Origin: Methanoculleus formosensis
GTDB lineage: Archaea; Halobacteriota; Methanomicrobia; Methanomicrobiales; Methanoculleaceae
Assembly (NCBI RefSeq): GCF_025384765.1
Contig: NZ_VHLL01000006.1
Span: 1-64,000, forward strand
Direction: 5' to 3'
DNA length: 64,000 nt
The first letter of the stretch is position 1. Each line of letters starts with the position of its first letter. Under the pieces are notes generated by a model. It did no database searches. It worked only from the letters and a program-made list of their open reading frames with translations, and was not told the origin of the DNA. The position numbers were made by a program, and so were the translations under genes. Of the stretch, positions 7,904-18,159 are shown piece after piece.

Positions 7904-9967
7904 CTACAGGACTCCGGCGATCAGGAGGTCGAGTGCTTTGATGCCGATGAACGGAGCGACGAGGCCCCCGAGGCCGAAGATGACCAGGTTGTAGGCAAAG
8001 AGCCTCGATGCCGGCATCGGTTTGAACCGCACTCCGGCAAGCGCGATCGGTATCAGGAGCGGGATGACCAGGGCATTGAAGATGACCGCGGAGAGGATGG
8101 CTGACTGCGGGGTGGCGAGGTCCATGATGTTCAGGATGGCAAGCTGTGGGTAGATCCCGACCAGCGCGGCCGGGATGATGGCGAAGTACTTGGCGATGTC
8201 ATTTGCTATGGAGAACGTGGTGAGGGCTCCGCGGGTCATCAGGATCTCTTTGCCGATCTCGACGATATCCAGCAGTTTGGTGGGATCGCTGTCAAGATCG
8301 ATGATATTGGCCGCCTCCCGCGCTGGCTGGGTCCCATTGTTCATGGCCACCGCCACGTCGGCCTGGGCAAGGGCGGGTGCATCGTTGGTCCCGTCGCCGG
8401 TCATGGCGACCATGTAGCCCTCGTCCTGCGTCTCGCGGATCAGCCTTAACTTGTCGTCCGGCTTCGCCTCGGCAAGGTAGTCGTCCACACCCGCTTCCGC
8501 TGCGATTGCAGCCGCGGTGAGCGGGTTGTCGCCCGTGATCATGACCGTCCGTATTCCGATCCGGCGAAGGTCGGCAAACCGTTCCCGGATCCCGGTCTTC
8601 AGGATATCCTTGAGGAAGATCACGCCGAGGATCGTCCTGTCGCGCGCCACTACGAGCGGCGTGCCTCCTGCCGATGCAATCCCGTTCACTTTCGTCGCCA
8701 GGTCCGGGGGTACCGCTCCTCCGCGCTCGGGGACGAGCCTCGTGATCGCGTCGGCGGCTCCCTTCAGGTACGACGTCCCGTCGCACTCGGCGCCGCTCAC
8801 GCGGGTTGCGGCCGAGAACGGGATGAACCGTGCACCCGGGGGGCATGCCGGCGCGACGCCGGTCTTCTCCCGGACAAGGGCAAGGATGCTCCTGCCCTCC
8901 GGCGTCTCATCGGCATACGAGGAGAGAAGGGAGGCCTGCATCAGTTCGTCCCGGGACTGCCCCTCCACCGGGACGAACTCCGCCGCCTGACGGTTTCCAA
9001 GGGTGATCGTCCCGGTCTTGTCGAGGAGCAGGACGTTGACGTCGCCTGCAGCCTCGATCGCCCGGCCGGAGAGCGCGACGATGTTGCGCTGGAAGAGCCG
9101 GTCCATGCCGGCGATCCCGATCGCCGGGAGGAGGGCCGCGATGGTCGTGGGGGCCAGACAGACGAAGAGCGCGACCAGCACCGTGAGGCTCGCAGGAGCA
9201 CCCGATCCGGTGAACGAGGCGCTGTAGGCGGATACCGGGTATATGTTGCCGACGACCGCCAGGAAGACGGCGGTCAGCGCCAGGAGCAGGATCTCGAGCG
9301 CGACCTCGTTGGGCGTCTTGCGCCGTTCGGCCCCCTCGACCATGGCGATCATGCGGTCGAGAAAGGTCCGGCCGGGCTCCGTGGTGACCCGGACGATGAT
9401 CTCGTTTGCTAACACCGTTGTTCCCCCCGTCACCGCGCTCCGGTCCCCGCCTGCCTCGCGCACGACCGGCGCGGACTCTCCGGTGATGGCGGCTTCGTTG
9501 ACGAGGGCGGCTCCCCTGATCACCTCCCCGTCGCCGGGAATGATCTCGCTCTCTTTTACTAGGACGAGGTCGCCCGGCCGGAGGTCGGAGGAGGCGACCT
9601 CGTTCGCCGGTGCATCGAATGCCTCTCTCGCGAGGCGGCGTGCGGGTACGCTGGTGCGGGACTGCCGGAGAGACGCTGCCCGCGCCTTTCCCCTCCCCTC
9701 GGAGAGGGATTCTGCGAAATTTGAGAAGAGCACCGTCAGCCAGAGCCAGAGGGAGACGAGGCCGGTGAATAACGACTGCTCTCCGGTGGCAGTCGAGAGG
9801 CCGACGAAGAACCCTGCCGTCGTGACGATCCCCCCGATCTCCACCGCCAGCATCACGGGGTTCTCGATCTGCCTGCGCGGGTCCAGTTTGAGGACGCTCC
9901 CGACGAGCGCTTCGTGGACGAGACCCGGTTCGAGGGCGCCGAACCGGGGATACCGTTTCCTGGCCAT
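7904..9967 (-). CDS. kdpB: Potassium-transporting P-type ATPase subunit B
   Basis: 687 residues, full length for this P1A-type ATPase. The phosphorylated aspartate is Asp316 in DKTGT, with the actuator motif TGESAP upstream and the hinge [20 protein letters not shown] downstream. It hydrolyses ATP to drive high-affinity potassium import through KdpA. It starts four bases after kdpA ends, so the genes are tightly coupled. Confidence 0.98.
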   Translation of the reverse strand: MARKRYPRFGALEPGLVHEALVGSVLKLDPRRQIENPVMLAVEIGGIVTTAGFFVGLSTATGEQSLFTGLVSLWLWLTVLFSNFAESLSEGRGKARAASLRQSRTSVPARRLAREAFDAPANEVASSDLRPGDLVLVKESEIIPGDGEVIRGAALVNEAAITGESAPVVREAGGDRSAVTGGTTVLANEIIVRVTTEPGRTFLDRMIAMVEGAERRKTPNEVALEILLLALTAVFLAVVGNIYPVSAYSASFTGSGAPASLTVLVALFVCLAPTTIAALLPAIGIAGMDRLFQRNIVALSGRAIEAAGDVNVLLLDKTGTITLGNRQAAEFVPVEGQSRDELMQASLLSSYADETPEGRSILALVREKTGVAPACPPGARFIPFSAATRVSGAECDGTSYLKGAADAITRLVPERGGAVPPDLATKVNGIASAGGTPLVVARDRTILGVIFLKDILKTGIRERFADLRRIGIRTVMITGDNPLTAAAIAAEAGVDDYLAEAKPDDKLRLIRETQDEGYMVAMTGDGTNDAPALAQADVAVAMNNGTQPAREAANIIDLDSDPTKLLDIVEIGKEILMTRGALTTFSIANDIAKYFAIIPAALVGIYPQLAILNIMDLATPQSAILSAVIFNALVIPLLIPIALAGVRFKPMPASRLFAYNLVIFGLGGLVAPFIGIKALDLLIAGVL

Positions 9968-9971
9968 CGGG

Positions 9972-11678
9972 CTACCCGCCTCCGGACAACAACAGGTGGT
10001 CGACGATCGGCCCCATGGCGAAGAGGGGGAAGAACGTGAGCGCCCCGACGATCAGGATCACCAGGATCGTCCAGATGGTGAATGTTGCCGACGTGGTGGG
10101 CAGGGTCCCCGGTCCCGGTGGGACCGTCTTCTTCTGCGCTATCGACCCGGCGAGGGCAAGCATCGCAACCGCCGGGACGAACCGCCCGATGGTCATTGCC
10201 GCGGCGCCGGCAAGCGCATAAAAGATCCCTGAGGCGTCGAACCCGGCAAACGCGCTCCCGTTGTTGTTGGATTGTGAGGCAAACGTGTAGACGAGTTCGG
10301 AGAAGCCGTGCGGACCCGGGTTGTGCATCGCTCCGGCCGTGCCGGGAAGGAACAGCGCGACCCCTGTGAGGATGAGGACGAGGACGCCCGGCACCAGGAC
10401 CGTGAGAACGGCCATGCGTATCTCCTGAGCCTCGATCTTCTTTCCGAGGTACTCTGGAGTTCTCCCGATCATCAGCCCGGCGATGAAGACGGCGACCACG
10501 ATAAACCCGATAATAGTGTAAAACCCCGATCCCACCCCGCCGAAGGCGACCTCGCCGAGCAGGATCAGGAGCATCGGCACCATGCCTGCAATCGGCATGA
10601 AGGAGTCGAACATGGCGTTGACCGCCCCGCAGGACGTCGCGGTGGTGGAGGCGGCAAAGAGGGCGGTGCCGCCGAGCCCGAAGCGGACTTCTTTTCCTTC
10701 CATCGAGATCCCGGTCACGTCGAACTGCCCCGTGAGCGGGTTGCCGTCCAGCTCGGCAACGTAGAGCGCGCCGAGGGCGGGGAGGTAGATCGCGAGCATG
10801 ACGGTGTAGATGGCCCATCCCTGCCGCATGGACCCGGCCATCCGGCCGAAGACAAAGGGCAGCGAGACCGGGATCAGGAGGATCAGAAAGATCTCCACGA
10901 GGTTGGTGAACGGTGTCGGGTTCTCGTAGGGGTGGGCGGAGTTGGCGTTGAAGAACCCGCCCCCGTTCGTGCCGAACTCCTTGACGGCTTCCTGGGAGGC
11001 GACAGGCCCCATGGCGATCGTCTGCGGTCCGGCCGGGCCGTACCCTGCGGCATGCACGTAGGGGTCGACGTTCTGGATGACCCCCTGCGAGACGAGCAGG
11101 AGGGCGGCGAGAAATGCAACCGGGAGGAGGATGTAGAGGATGCACCGGGTCACGTCCACCCGGAAGTTGCCGATCCGGTCGGTCGACCGGCGGGTGACTC
11201 CCCGCATCACCGCAATGGCGATGCAGATCCCGGTGGCTGCCGAGAGGAAATTCTGGACCGTAAAGCCGGCCATCTGGGTCAGGTAACTCGCGGAGGCCTC
11301 TCCTGCATATATCTGGTAGTTGGTGTTGGTGACGAAGCTCGCCGCCGTATGGAGTGCCGTGCCGGGGTCGAATGCGCCGAAGCCTTCCGGATTCAGCGGC
11401 AGGTAACCCTGCAGCAGGAGAAGCGCGAGGAGTGCGATGAATCCGATGCCGTTGAAGATGAGCATCTCCCGTGCGTATCCCATCCAGTCCTCCTCCTCAC
11501 CGGCAGACGTGCCGATGAAGCGAAAAAGCCGGGCTTCCAGCGCCCCGGGGATGCCGTGGGAGTAGTCCCCGGAGAACACGTGCCCTATGTACCGGCCAAA
11601 GAGCATCCCCGTGATGGTGACTGCTGTGAAGAACGCGATGAAGAGTAACCCGTCGAGGAGCGGTGCAGGTTGTGCCAT
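9972..11678 (-). CDS. kdpA: Potassium-transporting ATPase subunit A
   Basis: 568 residues, about ten membrane helices, related to the KtrB/TrkH channel-like transporters. The first selectivity-filter segment is visible as [11 protein letters not shown], and later filter segments as [26 protein letters not shown] and [11 protein letters not shown]. It binds and conducts potassium for the KdpB pump. First gene of the operon; a TATA-like element and an inverted repeat lie just upstream. KdpF is not evident before it. Confidence 0.98.
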   Translation of the reverse strand: MAQPAPLLDGLLFIAFFTAVTITGMLFGRYIGHVFSGDYSHGIPGALEARLFRFIGTSAGEEEDWMGYAREMLIFNGIGFIALLALLLLQGYLPLNPEGFGAFDPGTALHTAASFVTNTNYQIYAGEASASYLTQMAGFTVQNFLSAATGICIAIAVMRGVTRRSTDRIGNFRVDVTRCILYILLPVAFLAALLLVSQGVIQNVDPYVHAAGYGPAGPQTIAMGPVASQEAVKEFGTNGGGFFNANSAHPYENPTPFTNLVEIFLILLIPVSLPFVFGRMAGSMRQGWAIYTVMLAIYLPALGALYVAELDGNPLTGQFDVTGISMEGKEVRFGLGGTALFAASTTATSCGAVNAMFDSFMPIAGMVPMLLILLGEVAFGGVGSGFYTIIGFIVVAVFIAGLMIGRTPEYLGKKIEAQEIRMAVLTVLVPGVLVLILTGVALFLPGTAGAMHNPGPHGFSELVYTFASQSNNNGSAFAGFDASGIFYALAGAAAMTIGRFVPAVAMLALAGSIAQKKTVPPGPGTLPTTSATFTIWTILVILIVGALTFFPLFAMGPIVDHLLLSGGG

Positions 11679-12003
11679 TGTGGATCGCCGATTTTTATCG
11701 ATCCTGGAAGATAATTTATGCCGCTATAAACTTAACTCATTCGTGCAACGGCATTCTCCGTGGCTAAATGGCTGGAGATGCTGGAGAGCAACACCGGGAT
11801 CCGGAGATCTCGCCCTCCCCCGCTCGGATCTGGAACATCCGGTGAAGTGGCCGAGACCTGCGCCCTGGCCCGTTCGAGCCGGTGGAAGATCCCGAACAGA
11901 GATCCCCTGTCGACAGTCTCTGCACCGCTCCGATAGCCGTTACGGTTCTCCCTCCCGGCAGTCCGACCCCTACATTCATCACCTGCCGGTTCGATATTTT
12001 ATC
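11679..12003. other. Intergenic stretch between divergent kdpA and lipoprotein gene
   Basis: Apart from the kdp promoter region at its left end, nothing coding is apparent. GC content is high and there are several short inverted repeats. No tRNA fold could be drawn. Confidence 0.5.
11682..11730 (-). promoter_or_regulatory. Putative kdp promoter with inverted repeat
   Basis: On the minus strand a TATA-like stretch (TTTATAGC and ATAAATTA, 11711-11728) precedes kdpA. Between it and the ATG, GGATCG (11682-11687) and CGATCC (11699-11704) form an inverted repeat with an 11-base spacer, close to where transcription should begin. This fits an operator for a repressor. No KdpE gene is present in the window. 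Confidence 0.35.
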
Positions 12004-12450
12004 ATGAGTCGTTCTCAGATTCCGCTCCTTGCCGCTCTCACGCTCCTCGCTGCAGTCTCCGTCTGCGGCTGCATGGGCCAGGAGACGGTGCTCTCCGGCG
12101 AGGAGGCGGCAGAGGTGTTTGCCTACGCGGACCCGATCGCCGACAACCTCATGCAGGGTTTCAATGACGGCAACTATACGGTATACTCCCGCGACTTCGG
12201 CCCGGAGATGCGGCAGGCCCTTGACGAGGCCGCGTTCGTGCAGAACCGTGAAGACGTCACATCGCGGATCGGGCTCTATGAGTCCAGGAGCGATCCCGTC
12301 GTCACGGAGATAGGCGAGTTCGTTGCCGTGACCTACCGGGCCGCGTTCGAGCAGGAGGACGGGGTTGCCCTCCGGTTAGTCTTCAAGAAGGGCGATGAAT
12401 CGCACCAGCTCTACGGGCTCTGGTTCAACTCGCCGAAGCTGCGCAGTTGA
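12004..12450 (+). CDS. Small secreted lipoprotein, DUF3887-like
   Basis: 148 residues. The N-terminus is a lipoprotein signal (hydrophobic residues 7-20, then VCGCMG with Cys23 as the likely lipidated residue), so the mature protein should sit on the outer face of the membrane. The body (GFNDGNYTVYSRDFGPEMRQAL, then VAVTYRAAFEQEDGVALRLVFKK) resembles DUF3887 proteins, which adopt a small NTF2-like or cystatin-like fold of unknown role. The frame is open further upstream, but the signal peptide fixes the start at 12004. No operon partner. Confidence 0.82.
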   Translation: MSRSQIPLLAALTLLAAVSVCGCMGQETVLSGEEAAEVFAYADPIADNLMQGFNDGNYTVYSRDFGPEMRQALDEAAFVQNREDVTSRIGLYESRSDPVVTEIGEFVAVTYRAAFEQEDGVALRLVFKKGDESHQLYGLWFNSPKLRS

Positions 12451-12499
12451 GGCGCATCGTTCAAGAGATCTGCCCGGCGGGGGCGTGTCGGCCGCCCCG

Positions 12500-13870
12500 T
12501 TACCGGGCTGTGCAAATCGCTTCGATATCCGTGAGATCATAGACGAGAAATCCCTCCTCACGAAGTCGATCTTTTCCTTCGATGCTGCCGGCGACAAGAC
12601 AGAAGCGCTCGCGGGGATAGTGGTCATGCCGGACATGCTCTGCCTTCTCTGCAAGGCGGGTGAGCACGCCGCGCCCCTCCCGTTCTTTCAGGTTTCCCCA
12701 TTTGCACTCCCCAAAGATGATGCTCTCATCGCTCTCACGGACGGCAACGAGATCGATCTCTTCGCCGCGATACCACCATCGCCCGACGGTATAGCCCGGC
12801 AGAACACTCCGGGCGAACTCGTTTCGCACAAAGATCTCGAACCGTTTGCCGAAGTAGGGGTTCATATCGACAGCATCGCTCGGAAGGCCCTCCGTCTCGA
12901 TCTCCTGCCGGTGTGAAAAGACGAAGTTGTACCAGAAGTCGAAGATGCAGTCCTTGATCCGGTACAGCCCCTGTCGCCGGCTGCCGAGGAGGGGCAGTTC
13001 CCTCTCGATGATCTCAAGCCGGATCATCGCTTCAAGATAAGGATAGAGATGGCGGGCGTCCATGCCGCAGAACTGAGCGATGGTGCCGGCGGTTGTGTTA
13101 CCGACGGCGACGGCATTGAGGATCGCCTGGTAGATCTTCAACTCCCGGAACTCTTGCGAGAGAAGGAAGTAGGGCTCCCGATAGAAGTAGCCGTACTTGC
13201 TGAAGAACTCCCGTTCGACAAAGGTGAGGTAGTCGGGATAGTCCCCGGCCTTGAGGAGGTACTCGGGAATGCCGCCGATGGTCAGGTGGGCCTTGAGAGC
13301 GTCCCGAAAGGAGAACAAAGGGAGTAGTCTTCGTGCATCAGGAAACCGGAGTGCTCCAAGGAGCATGTCGCGAGTCCGCCGCCCATAGAGGGGAGACGTG
13401 TAGGAGAGCGCACTATCGGTCATCAGCCCGAGCATCGACCCGGAGAGGAGGATGTACCAGTTCGTTCCGGCCAGGGCAGTATCCCATGTTTTCTGGAGCG
13501 CTGAGAGAACCGTCGGGTCGTTCTTGATCAGGTAGGTAAATTCGTCGATAACAAGGTAGCGGCGCTCAGCAAGGGGTATCCGGGCGAGGTAGGTGAAGAG
13601 TTGATCCCAGGTTGCGATCTCCAGCGTTGCAAGGAGCGGGTCGTCGAGGAACCGTGCAATCGCCTCCTGCAGTTGTCGGATCTGGATCTGCGGCGCGGTA
13701 TCCTCGGCAAAGTGAAGGATACCCTCCTTGTCGCGAACGAACTCGGTGATGAGCCGGGTCTTGCCGATCCGGCGCCGCCCGTAGAGGATGATCAATCGCC
13801 CGCCGTCTTTTTGCCACTCCTCCTCAAGGAGGGCGGACTCGGTCTCGCGATCGACAAATTCCCTAATCAT
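12500..13870 (-). CDS. Archaeal AAA ATPase with C-terminal DUF234-like nuclease-fold domain
   Basis: 456 residues. The N-terminal ATPase has Walker A GRRRIGKT at 31-38 and the Walker B region YLVIDEFTYL, typical of the expanded archaeal ATPase family. A winged-helix segment follows (NAVAVGNTTAGTIAQFCGM), then a C-terminal domain (about 325-456) with GRWWYRGEEIDLVAV and IIFGECKW, a PD-(D/E)XK-like E-X-K arrangement as in DUF234. Such proteins are common in archaea, often in mobile or defence regions, without a settled function. A palindrome lies directly before the start. Confidence 0.88.
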   Translation of the reverse strand: MIREFVDRETESALLEEEWQKDGGRLIILYGRRRIGKTRLITEFVRDKEGILHFAEDTAPQIQIRQLQEAIARFLDDPLLATLEIATWDQLFTYLARIPLAERRYLVIDEFTYLIKNDPTVLSALQKTWDTALAGTNWYILLSGSMLGLMTDSALSYTSPLYGRRTRDMLLGALRFPDARRLLPLFSFRDALKAHLTIGGIPEYLLKAGDYPDYLTFVEREFFSKYGYFYREPYFLLSQEFRELKIYQAILNAVAVGNTTAGTIAQFCGMDARHLYPYLEAMIRLEIIERELPLLGSRRQGLYRIKDCIFDFWYNFVFSHRQEIETEGLPSDAVDMNPYFGKRFEIFVRNEFARSVLPGYTVGRWWYRGEEIDLVAVRESDESIIFGECKWGNLKEREGRGVLTRLAEKAEHVRHDHYPRERFCLVAGSIEGKDRLREEGFLVYDLTDIEAICTAR

Positions 13871-13896
13871 GATTAGTACTAATCCAGATTAGTAAT
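13866..13896 (-). promoter_or_regulatory. AT-rich palindrome before the ATPase gene
   Basis: GATTAGTACTAATC (13871-13884) is a perfect 14-base palindrome directly upstream of the ATPase start, and GATTAGTAAT follows from 13887 as an extra half-site. It is AT-rich in a GC-rich neighbourhood and could be both promoter and operator, possibly for self-control by the winged-helix part of the ATPase. Confidence 0.4.
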
Positions 13897-14198
13897 AAGG
13901 ACTTCGTCTCCGGGCATACCGGATGCGTTCGTCGTCTCCACAACCGCCCGGTCGAAGGCGTGGCTTCCCGACATTCTCCAGTAGTCTCCACCAGTGGGCC
14001 CGTCTGTGTTTCGCGATTGTAACCGTCGCGGAGCGCACCAGGAGTGGTTTTCGCCAGGTACGATGGTTCCCCGACCGGGCTACCGCGCGGGCGTCCGTGC
14101 ATCGTGCAACCGCAGACTGCCGGTGCCGCTCTCTTACGCCGACCCGAAGGCAACGTGCAAAAGAGGTGGTTCGGGAGTGCGCCTTGCGCCATCCCGCC
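13871..14198. other. Gene-free stretch between the ATPase and catalase genes
   Basis: Beyond the palindrome at the left edge I see no gene. Short frames on the plus strand overlap the catalase 3-prime end and have no protein-like composition. Confidence 0.45.
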
Positions 14199-16322
14199 TC
14201 AGGCGGGCACCTGCTCCTTCTTCTCCCGGTCCCAGTGGCGGTGCCGCCCGATGGCCGTCTTGAACTCCTCGACGAACGAGTTCACGTTCCCCTGGCTCCC
14301 GCAGGTGACGACCCCCATCTCGGAGGCGGCCTCTCCCCCGGAGCCGGCATCGGCGAAGGCGACCCCTTTGATGTCCGATGCCTTCAGGAGGTCGATCCCC
14401 TCCCCAACCGCCCCGATCGGTTTGCAGTGCTTGAAGGCCTCGTTGACAAAGTGGATCGCGAAACCCTGGTTCTTCAGGGTCTCCACGTGCTTCCCGCCCG
14501 GGACGTAGACGGCGTCGTAGACGACGGAGGTGGTGGTGACGTAACTCTTATCGACCTCCATCTCCCTGCCGTCGGCGGACCTGACCTTACCGAGGTACTG
14601 CGAGATGACCTCCGGGTGAGCCCCGCCATCTTTGAGCGCCTGTGAGACCTGCATCGCCTCGTCGTGGTTGTAGCCCTCCATCGCGAGGATCGCGACCTTC
14701 CGGCTCTTGATGGTGTCCATGACGGTCGTCTCCTGGCTGAGGCTCGGGGACTTCTTCGTGCCGGAGGACGCGCCCTTCTTCGCCGGGGGCGGCACCCCGA
14801 TCCCTTCCGCGATCCGTATCGCGAGGTCGCCGTCGACGTTGTTGATGAGGTCCACCACGCGCCTCCGGACCCCGAGATCCCCGACCTTCCCGAGCTCGAA
14901 GTGGAAGGCCTTGACGATATGCTCCTTCTCCGCGTCCGACATGCTGTTCCAGAAGAGTTTCGCCTGGCTGAAGTGGTCGTTGAACTTCTCGCTTCGGGCG
15001 CGGATCTTTCTCGCGTCGATCTTCTCCTGGTAATGGGCGTAGCCACCCTCCTCCACCCGGGCCGGCCGGGGCTTATTCCCCCCGAGCGAGTTCGGGAAGT
15101 AACTCGCGACACCCTTATCGATCGTCATCCGGTGGTAGCCCTCCCGCTGGTTGTTTGCGACCGGCGCGAGCGGACGGTTGATCGGGATCTCCTGGAAGTT
15201 CGGGCCGCCGAGGCGTATCAACTGGGTATCCAGGTACGAGAAGAGCCGGCCCTGGAGGAGCGGGTCGTTTGAGAAGTCTATCCCCGGCACGATGTTTGCC
15301 GGGCAGAAGGCAACCTGTTCGGTCTCCGCGAAGAAGTTGTCCGGGTTTCTGTTCAGGGTCATCTTCCCGATCCACCGGATCGGCACCTCCTCCTCGGGCC
15401 ATATCTTCGTCGCGTCCAGGATATCGAAGTCGAAGTTGTGCTCGTCCGCCTCCTCGATCAGCTGTATCCCGAACTCGAACTCCGGGTAGTCTCCCATCTC
15501 GATCGCCTCCCAGAGGTCGCGGCGGTTGAAGTCCGGGTCCTTCCCGGCGATCTTCTGCGTCTCGTCCCAGGCGAGCGAGTGGATGCCGAGCAGCGGCCGC
15601 CAGTGGAACTTGACGAACCGCGCCTTCCCCTCGGCGTTGATGAACCGGAAGGTGTTGACCCCGAACCCCTCCATCATGCGGTAGCTCCGCGGGAGCGCAC
15701 GGTCCGACATGACCCACATGATCATGTGGGTGATCTCCGGCAGGTTCCCCACAAAGTCCCAGAAGGTGTCGTGGGCGGCGGAGGCCTGCGGCATCTGGTG
15801 GTGCTGCTCCGGTTTGATCGCGTGGACGAGGTCAGGGAACTTGATGGCGTCGATGATGAAGAAGATCGGCATGTTGTTGCCGACAAGGTCGTAGTTCCCC
15901 TCTTCCGTGTAGAACTTCGTCGCAAACCCCCGGACGTCCCTGACCGTGTCGGCGGAGCCCCGAAAGCCGACGACGGTCGAGAACCGGACGAAGACCGGCG
16001 TCAACTTCTGAGGATCCTGAAGGAACGCCGCTCGCGTGTATTCGGTCATCGGTTCGTAGACCTGGAAATACCCGTGCGCCCCCGAGCCCCGGGCGTGGAC
16101 TGCCCGCTCGGGGATCCGCTCGTGGTCGAAGTGCGTCAGTTTCTCGCGGAAGTGAAAGTCCTCTAGAAGCGTCGGCCCCCGCTCGCCCGCCTTCAGCGAG
16201 TCATCGGTATGGCTCACCCGGACTCCCTGGTTCGTCGTCAGGTACTCCTGCTCCGGGTCTGCCCGGAACTCGTCAAGCTGCTCCTGCTTGCTCTTCCCGT
16301 CTATCTTTCTCCTCGCATCCAT
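14199..16322 (-). CDS. katE: Large-subunit catalase (HPII type) with GATase1-like C-terminal domain
   Basis: 707 residues, matching large clade-2 catalases. It breaks hydrogen peroxide into water and oxygen with heme. The distal histidine is in ERAVHARGSGAHG, the heme pocket continues with VGFRGSADTVRDVRGFATKF, and the proximal tyrosine lies in LFSYLDTQLIRLGG. Residues about 535-700 form the flavodoxin or class-I glutamine amidotransferase-like domain seen in HPII (KVAILAMEGYNHDEAM, VYVPGGKHVETL). A GGTGA ribosome site precedes the ATG. It stands alone; a small-subunit catalase lies at 33.7 kb. Confidence 0.97.
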   Translation of the reverse strand: MDARRKIDGKSKQEQLDEFRADPEQEYLTTNQGVRVSHTDDSLKAGERGPTLLEDFHFREKLTHFDHERIPERAVHARGSGAHGYFQVYEPMTEYTRAAFLQDPQKLTPVFVRFSTVVGFRGSADTVRDVRGFATKFYTEEGNYDLVGNNMPIFFIIDAIKFPDLVHAIKPEQHHQMPQASAAHDTFWDFVGNLPEITHMIMWVMSDRALPRSYRMMEGFGVNTFRFINAEGKARFVKFHWRPLLGIHSLAWDETQKIAGKDPDFNRRDLWEAIEMGDYPEFEFGIQLIEEADEHNFDFDILDATKIWPEEEVPIRWIGKMTLNRNPDNFFAETEQVAFCPANIVPGIDFSNDPLLQGRLFSYLDTQLIRLGGPNFQEIPINRPLAPVANNQREGYHRMTIDKGVASYFPNSLGGNKPRPARVEEGGYAHYQEKIDARKIRARSEKFNDHFSQAKLFWNSMSDAEKEHIVKAFHFELGKVGDLGVRRRVVDLINNVDGDLAIRIAEGIGVPPPAKKGASSGTKKSPSLSQETTVMDTIKSRKVAILAMEGYNHDEAMQVSQALKDGGAHPEVISQYLGKVRSADGREMEVDKSYVTTTSVVYDAVYVPGGKHVETLKNQGFAIHFVNEAFKHCKPIGAVGEGIDLLKASDIKGVAFADAGSGGEAASEMGVVTCGSQGNVNSFVEEFKTAIGRHRHWDREKKEQVPA

Positions 16323-16537
16323 ACGTCTTCACCTACAACCCTCTTGCTCCGGCCAGGCGTACGCAATCAATGCCCCGGCGAGCGTGCCCCCACATCCAGG
16401 GCAGCCATCATAAAAGTAACTGTGCACCGGAGATAGACGTACAGGGAGGTTGCACCGGTAGGTGACGGCATATGCGAGCGGGTTCGCTTCGCCGGAACGG
16501 TTAACCCTCCCGCCGATCTCGTGGGCGTGGACGACGT

Positions 16538-17803
16538 ATGGCAAAGACTCCGCCCGACGGCATCTGGCCGAGCAGGCTCTCGCGAAGACTGACTGCGGGG
16601 GACGCCGTCGTCATCGGGCTCGGGTCGATGATCGGGGCCGGGATCTTCACGGCGCTTGCACCGGCGGCAGCCGCGGCCGGGGCCGGGCTGCTCTTCGGCC
16701 TCGTGATTGCGGCCGCTGTTGCGTACTGCAACGCCAGTTCCTCTGCACAGCTCGCCCGCCTCTACCCGGCGTCAGGCGGCACCTACGTATACGCGAGGGA
16801 ACGGTTGGGCGAGTTCTGGGCCTGGGTCGCGGGCTGGGGGTTTGTGGTCGGCAAACTCGCCAGCTGCTCTGCGATCGCGCTCACCTTCGGCTACTACCTC
16901 GCCCCGGAGTATGCACGGCTCCTTGCCGCTGGGGCGGTGATCGCGTTCACGGTGCTGAACTACCATGGGGTCGAGAAGACCGCCAGTGCGACGAAGGTCA
17001 TCGTCGCGGCGGTCCTGCTCTCCCTCACCTTGATCGTCGCTCTCATCTTCGTCGGTGAGCCGGATCCCGGCAACCTCCGCCCGCTCCTCGGGCCGAACGG
17101 CATCTACGGGGTTCTGCAGTCAGCAGGGATCTGGTTCTTTGCGTTTGCGGGGTACTCGAGGATCGCGACCCTGGGCGAAGAGGTCGAAGACCCCGAGACG
17201 GCTATTCCCCGGGCTATCGTGCTCGGTCTTTCCATCACGCTCTTCGTCTACGCCGTCGTCGTCGTCTCGGCGCTCCTGCTCGTCGGCCCTGCTCCGCTCG
17301 CGGAGTCCGACGCCCCCCTGGTGACGGCGCTCGTCGGGGCAGGCTTCGGGGAGTGGCAGTGGATCGTCAGGATCGGTTCGACGTTTGCGACGCTCGGGGT
17401 GCTGCTCTCCCTGATGACGGGGATAAGCCGGATGCTCTTTGCTATGGCGCGGGACCGCAGGATGCCCACATCTCTTGCCCGGGTTCACCCGGTGCACCGG
17501 GTCCCGTACCTCGCCGGACTGACGGTCGGTGTAATCCTGGTCGCGGTGGTGCTGCTCGCTGACCTTCGTGCGGCGATAGAGTTCAGTTCTTTCACCGTGC
17601 TGCTGTATTACGCGGTCACGAACATCTCCGCATATACCCTGACGGAGCAGGAGAGGCTGTACGGAAGATACCTCGCGGTCCTGGGTCTTTCAGGCTGCCT
17701 CGTGCTTGCTTTCACGCTGCCGGCCGCGGCCGTCGGTATCGGAAGCGCGGTCATGCTGGCGGGCATACTGGTATACCTTGGACAGAGGCGGCGCAGTACG
17801 TGA
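16538..17803 (+). CDS. APC-family amino acid permease
   Basis: 421 residues with about twelve membrane helices. The N-terminal signature GLGSMIGAGIFTAL and the later SAGIWFFAFAGYSRIATLGEEVEDPETAIPRAI are typical of the amino acid-polyamine-organocation superfamily. It probably imports an amino acid by proton or sodium symport, or exchanges one; the substrate cannot be read from sequence. It diverges from the large catalase, with 215 bases between them. Confidence 0.9.
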   Translation: MAKTPPDGIWPSRLSRRLTAGDAVVIGLGSMIGAGIFTALAPAAAAAGAGLLFGLVIAAAVAYCNASSSAQLARLYPASGGTYVYARERLGEFWAWVAGWGFVVGKLASCSAIALTFGYYLAPEYARLLAAGAVIAFTVLNYHGVEKTASATKVIVAAVLLSLTLIVALIFVGEPDPGNLRPLLGPNGIYGVLQSAGIWFFAFAGYSRIATLGEEVEDPETAIPRAIVLGLSITLFVYAVVVVSALLLVGPAPLAESDAPLVTALVGAGFGEWQWIVRIGSTFATLGVLLSLMTGISRMLFAMARDRRMPTSLARVHPVHRVPYLAGLTVGVILVAVVLLADLRAAIEFSSFTVLLYYAVTNISAYTLTEQERLYGRYLAVLGLSGCLVLAFTLPAAAVGIGSAVMLAGILVYLGQRRRST

Positions 17804-18159
17804 CAGGGTCGTCAGCCCCGGACCGGGTCGTCGCCGAACCGGTTCATCCAGTAGTCGGCGGGGCTCTGTGCGAAGTCTCTTTCGAGGTCATCGAGCGAGA
17901 GGGCGGGGTTGCCCAAAAATACTCGCACGAGAGAGGTGAACACAGGTTTCTCTCCTGTGCCCGTCTTATTCATCGGAGGAAGTCTGCGGACTCCTCGGAT
18001 GCACCGTATTTCGTGTTGCAGAGGTCGACTCAAGGGCAGGGCTCTCAGTCATCGCCGCGCGGAAAGACTGGCGGATTCCTGCGCCTCAAAGAAGGATTCA
18101 TGGCGACCTCAACTTTTATGGCGTCATGTGATCACTACCCGGCCGAAAGGAGAGAGAAC
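17804..18159 (+). other. Intergenic stretch with the alcohol dehydrogenase promoter
   Basis: Besides the possible minus-strand peptide, a TATA-like ACTTTTATG lies at 18112-18120 and the ribosome site AAAGGAG at 18146-18152. CACAGG (17941-17946) and CCTGTG (17954-17959) form a small hairpin of unclear role. Confidence 0.4.
17812..17973 (-). CDS. Possible small protein or gene remnant
   Basis: 53 residues on the minus strand. The C-terminal half (ALSLDDLERDFAQSPADYW) is protein-like in composition, with synonymous GC-rich third positions. No ribosome site precedes the ATG, and I know of no family. It may be the tail of a decayed gene. Confidence 0.25.
   Translation of the reverse strand: MNKTGTGEKPVFTSLVRVFLGNPALSLDDLERDFAQSPADYWMNRFGDDPVRG

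Noticed and set aside
10308-11648. Plus-strand open frame of about 450 codons opposite kdpA
   Set aside because: Composition is dominated by Glu, Asp, Arg and His from reversed membrane-helix codons; clearly a shadow.
11679-11760. A kdpF gene before kdpA
   Set aside because: No short hydrophobic reading frame with a start codon is present; the region is promoter-like.
11750-11830. A stretch that at first looked like a tRNA (GGCTAAATGGCTGGAGATG)
   Set aside because: No acceptor stem, anticodon stem or T-loop could be paired.
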